Shown here: one piece after another, positions 4,579 through 6,933 of the stretch | How the letters are laid out: every line of letters begins with the position of its first letter | Position numbering within the stretch: position 1 is the first letter of the stretch | Origin: Gammaproteobacteria bacterium | Lineage (GTDB): Bacteria; Pseudomonadota; Gammaproteobacteria; SZUA-229 | Reading direction: 5' to 3' | Assembly (NCBI GenBank): GCA_016764035.1 | Contig: JAESSQ010000262.1 | Span: 1 to 6,933, forward strand | Length of the DNA: 6,933 nucleotides | Program-made: the position numbers and the translations under genes | The notes under the pieces: generated by a model | Databases searched by the model: none | What the model was told of the DNA's origin: nothing | What the model saw: only the letters and a program-made list of their open reading frames with translations

Positions 4579-5910
4579 TTAACTCACTGGAATCTTTATC
4601 ACCTGTCCTGCTATCAGGTTATTAGCATACAACGCATTGCGTGCACGCAAATCTTGTTCGTCAACATTATGATTTTTTGCTATGGCCGTTACATCATCGC
4701 CAGAGCTAATGGCATAGCTACCCTGCGATGCAGCCAACCAGGTACCTGGTGGTGCTTTACGTGCGAAGTATTTGCCTATACCTCGCGTAATCGCTTTAGC
4801 TACTTTTTTCTGGTGCGATGAGCTGCGTAAGTTTTTTTCCTCTCTCGGGTTCGAAATAAACGCAGTCTCCAATAACACGGAAGGGATATTTGGTGCTTTT
4901 AATACCGCGAACCCTGCTTGTTGAACTTTTTTCTTGTGTACGCGATTGACAGATTTAATTTGATCGATAATTTCACCACCAATATCAAGACTTGATTCTA
5001 TGGTACCGGTTAAAGACAGATCGAACAGGACTTCCTGTACCATTGGATCCTGAACAGCCAAATCAACATTTCCGAATAACAAATCGACTGCATTTTCTTT
5101 ATCAGCCAGCATACGTGCAGTTTCGGAACTAGCGCCATCAACTGAAAGCGCGTAAATAGACGAGCCTCGTGCACGTGGGTCAGGAAAGGAATCCGCATGT
5201 AACGAGATCATCAGATCAGCGTGGTATTCTCGTGCTTTTTGAATACGTTCACGTAACCGCATAAAACGATCGTTTTTACGAATTAAAACGGCCTGCATTC
5301 CACGCTGTTGATTAATGTATTTTTGTAATTTTTTTGCAATCTGCAAAGTAACCGTTTTTTCGCGCGTACCCGAACGCCCAATAGCTCCAGGGTCTTTACC
5401 GCCATGTCCTGCATCGATGGCTATCACCACATCACGCTTATTGATCTTCTTAATTTTACTACGTGTAATAGTTTTATTGTGGTGAAGATCAATGACTAAA
5501 CGATGACCCGATTTTTCGGACGGCCCTAGTATAAAGCTGCGGGCGGAAACGGACTGACTGAGATCAAAAACAACACGTAAATCTTTTTTATTTTGCACGC
5601 CACTACGAATACTTCGAATTAATGCATTCGCCTGCACCCGATCGACCAGACCATGAGGCATGGTCGCATTTTTGATATCAAGAACAACGCGGTCAGGCTT
5701 ATCCAGAGTGAAAACAGAATGATCCGCTATACCGTTTAAATCAAAAACCAGTCGAAGGTAACCTTGATTATTAGACAGACGAATATCTTTAATCTCAGCA
5801 GATGATAAGCTCACTGCAGATTTGGCAGACGCAAAACCTGGCACCATAGATGTTGCTATGCCACTGATTCCAGCTAAATTTTTTAGAAATTTTCGACGAT
5901 TATTTTTCAT
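4579..5910 (-). CDS. amiB: N-acetylmuramoyl-L-alanine amidase (AmiB/AmiC type) with Tat signal, AMIN, Amidase_3 and LysM domains
   Basis: This zinc amidase cuts the bond between MurNAc and the L-Ala of the stem peptide, splitting septal peptidoglycan during daughter-cell separation in the periplasm. The 443-residue protein has an N-terminal NRRKFLKNL twin-arginine motif (residues 4-12) followed by a short hydrophobic stretch and an ASA-type cleavage site near 29. An AMIN domain covers about 35-142, directing the enzyme to the septum or wall. The Amidase_3 domain spans about 161-382, with predicted zinc ligands His169 (DAGHGG), Glu184 (TREKT) and His238 (SLHAD), and catalytic Glu348 (LLETAF). 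An insertion at about 272-330 corresponds to the autoinhibitory helix region found in EnvC/NlpD-regulated amidases. A LysM peptidoglycan-binding domain occupies about 397-442. Synteny after tsaE points to AmiB, whereas the Tat signal resembles E. coli AmiA/AmiC, so the symbol rests on position. All key residues are present. The ribosome-binding site is weak. Confidence 0.93.
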   Translation of the reverse strand: MKNNRRKFLKNLAGISGIATSMVPGFASAKSAVSLSSAEIKDIRLSNNQGYLRLVFDLNGIADHSVFTLDKPDRVVLDIKNATMPHGLVDRVQANALIRSIRSGVQNKKDLRVVFDLSQSVSARSFILGPSEKSGHRLVIDLHHNKTITRSKIKKINKRDVVIAIDAGHGGKDPGAIGRSGTREKTVTLQIAKKLQKYINQQRGMQAVLIRKNDRFMRLRERIQKAREYHADLMISLHADSFPDPRARGSSIYALSVDGASSETARMLADKENAVDLLFGNVDLAVQDPMVQEVLFDLSLTGTIESSLDIGGEIIDQIKSVNRVHKKKVQQAGFAVLKAPNIPSVLLETAFISNPREEKNLRSSSHQKKVAKAITRGIGKYFARKAPPGTWLAASQGSYAISSGDDVTAIAKNHNVDEQDLRARNALYANNLIAGQVIKIPVS

Positions 5911-5964
5911 CGCACCGTGTTATTTAGTTGTTATTGCTATCTTCTTATGAAGCCATTGTGGCAA

Positions 5965-5973
5965 ATTATCACA
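5965..5973 (-). promoter_or_regulatory. candidate extended -10 promoter element for the amidase gene
   Basis: The 117-base gap between tsaE and the amidase contains TGTGATAAT on the minus strand: a TGN extension followed by GATAAT, five of six matches to the sigma70 -10 consensus. No good -35 hexamer sits 17 bases upstream, as is common for extended -10 promoters. Predicted initiation would be near 5957, leaving about 47 bases of leader. The gap is AT-rich, so a chance match is quite possible. Read-through from tsaE is also expected, as no terminator is visible between the genes. Confidence 0.3.
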
Positions 5974-6027
5974 ATAATGCAAGAAATATTTCATTATTTT
6001 TTATATAGATACGTAACATAGCTCTAG

Positions 6028-6531
6028 TTAAAAGTCAGAAAAGACCTGTAACATCAACTTCTCGCCTTTCTTTGTATGTGCCGTAATAGTTAAATTTCGA
6101 CCTTGATTATGGTGGCTGAACGCGCAAACCCAATCAGCCTGCGGCAGAAAACCTTCAGCTCTTTCTGGCCATTCTACAAGGCAGATGTCGATATTATTGA
6201 AATAGTCTCTGGCACCGATAAATTCCAACTCTTCTCCATTAGCAAGACGATAGAGATCAAAGTGATAACACATGCGACCACTATCTAAGGGGTAAGGCTC
6301 TACTAACGTGTATGTTGGACTTTTAACCACGCCGTTAAATCCACATGCCTGTATAAAGCCACGAGCAAATGTGGTTTTCCCTACACCTAAATCACCTTGC
6401 AACAACATGATGAATGATGATTTTCGCAGTAAATCAATAGCAGTAGCTACACGTTTCGCCAATGCTATTTGCTGTGATTCATCAGATAAAAAACACTGCT
6501 GATACGTCACATTTTTTATTTTATCTTTCAT
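6028..6531 (-). CDS. tsaE: TsaE, ATPase of the tRNA t6A37 threonylcarbamoyl-transfer complex
   Basis: TsaE is the small P-loop ATPase that works with TsaB and TsaD in the cytoplasm to place N6-threonylcarbamoyladenosine at A37 of ANN-decoding tRNAs. The 167-residue product has the family's usual length. Visible motifs (numbering from the preceding TTG): Walker A GDLGVGKTT at about 47-55, SPTYTLVEPY at 72-81, HFDLYRL at 91-97 and LVEWPER at 119-125, all diagnostic of the YjeE/TsaE family. The open frame could begin at a TTG at 6534, but the very next codon is ATG at 6531 and is taken as the start. No strong ribosome-binding site is seen. The short 12-base gap after nnr suggests co-transcription and perhaps translational coupling. 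The gene looks complete and intact. Confidence 0.95.
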   Translation of the reverse strand: MKDKIKNVTYQQCFLSDESQQIALAKRVATAIDLLRKSSFIMLLQGDLGVGKTTFARGFIQACGFNGVVKSPTYTLVEPYPLDSGRMCYHFDLYRLANGEELEFIGARDYFNNIDICLVEWPERAEGFLPQADWVCAFSHHNQGRNLTITAHTKKGEKLMLQVFSDF

Positions 6532-6543
6532 CAATAGTAAGGC

Positions 6544-6933
6544 TCAATGTAATACTTTTGGTAACGCCGTAACAACATCAGATGCCAGTAATCCACGTGT
6601 TTTGTCTTTCGCTATACAATCTGCTGCCGCTGCATGTAAACAAACAGACAGCTCAACAGCTTCGGTTATTGTAATATCCTGTGTCATCAATCCGATGCAT
6701 ATGCCACTCAAAACATCGCCCATTCCTGGTGTAGCCATCGATGCATTGCCAAGGTTATTAACTTTCATAACCTGACCGTCAAATATCAAGGTTCCACAAC
6801 CTTTCAAGACAACCACACAAGATTCGCCGTTGCTAAAAAGTGTATGTAATTTTCTTATTGCATCAAATCGATCTTGCTGAATATCTATACTTGCGAATAT
6901 TTCTGTACCGTTAAGTAAACGAGCCGCTTCACC
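6544..6933 (-). CDS. nnr: NAD(P)H-hydrate dehydratase/epimerase Nnr, C-terminal part (5' end outside window)
   Basis: The frame stays open from the window edge to a TGA at 6544, giving the last 129 residues; the N-terminal epimerase domain and the start of the kinase-like domain are missing. In this family the C-terminal domain dehydrates the damaged S-form NADHX/NADPHX in an ADP-dependent reaction, and the N-terminal domain interconverts the epimers. Visible support: a VVVLKGCGT strand-loop, then NASMATPGMGDVLSG, the family's signature phosphate-binding loop with its conserved Asp. Near the end, HAAAADCIA and TRGLLASDV match the final helices of E. coli YjeF/Nnr. The ATG at 6816 is an internal Met, not the start, because homology-like sequence continues upstream of it. 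tsaE follows 12 bases downstream, the classical order. The residues seen look intact. Confidence 0.93.
   Translation of the reverse strand, partial: GEAARLLNGTEIFASIDIQQDRFDAIRKLHTLFSNGESCVVVLKGCGTLIFDGQVMKVNNLGNASMATPGMGDVLSGICIGLMTQDITITEAVELSVCLHAAAADCIAKDKTRGLLASDVVTALPKVLH

Noticed and set aside
4555..4821. Plus-strand open frame of 88 codons
   Set aside because: It overlaps the end of the amidase gene in antisense and has no recognisable features. The frames at 5010-5198, 6103-6288 and 6308-6502 are likewise shadows of the amidase and tsaE.

Overview
The window reads as the chromosome of a moderately AT-rich Gram-negative bacterium, most likely a gammaproteobacterium. The main clue is the order nnr - tsaE - amidase on one strand, which matches the conserved nnr-tsaE-amiB block known from Escherichia coli and relatives. 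All supported genes lie on the minus strand, so transcription runs from high to low coordinates.

Right part (6933 to about 4510) is housekeeping. It holds the C-terminal half of Nnr (repair of hydrated NAD(P)H), then TsaE (ATPase of tRNA t6A synthesis) 12 bases later. Next comes a Tat-exported AMIN/Amidase_3/LysM cell-wall amidase at the amiB position. A strong intrinsic terminator at 4510-4539 closes this unit. In E. coli the next gene is mutL; here it is replaced by unrelated accessory genes.

Middle (3803-4578) is a 776-base AT-rich stretch with no convincing gene. It holds the amidase terminator, a nested set of inverted repeats, a regularly spaced cluster of TGTCA/TGACA half-sites, a candidate sigma70-type promoter and a long structured leader ahead of the next gene.

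Left part (3802 to 1) is an apparent operon of exported proteins. Two large paralogous secreted proteins share the architecture of the DUF11/'conserved repeat' (TIGR01451-like) beta-sandwich family. Between them lie a small single-domain relative and a 95-residue protein with Gly-Pro-Pro repeats. After a probable terminator, the 5' end of a further exported protein runs off the window. No enzyme motif is visible in these proteins. The likely theme is a periplasmic or cell-surface structure or adhesin assembled from DUF11-like modules, but its role is unknown.

The most interesting material is the left operon and its control region. I see no transposase, integrase, tRNA, rRNA or CRISPR array. 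Family assignments are from memory and motif reading; no searches were run.
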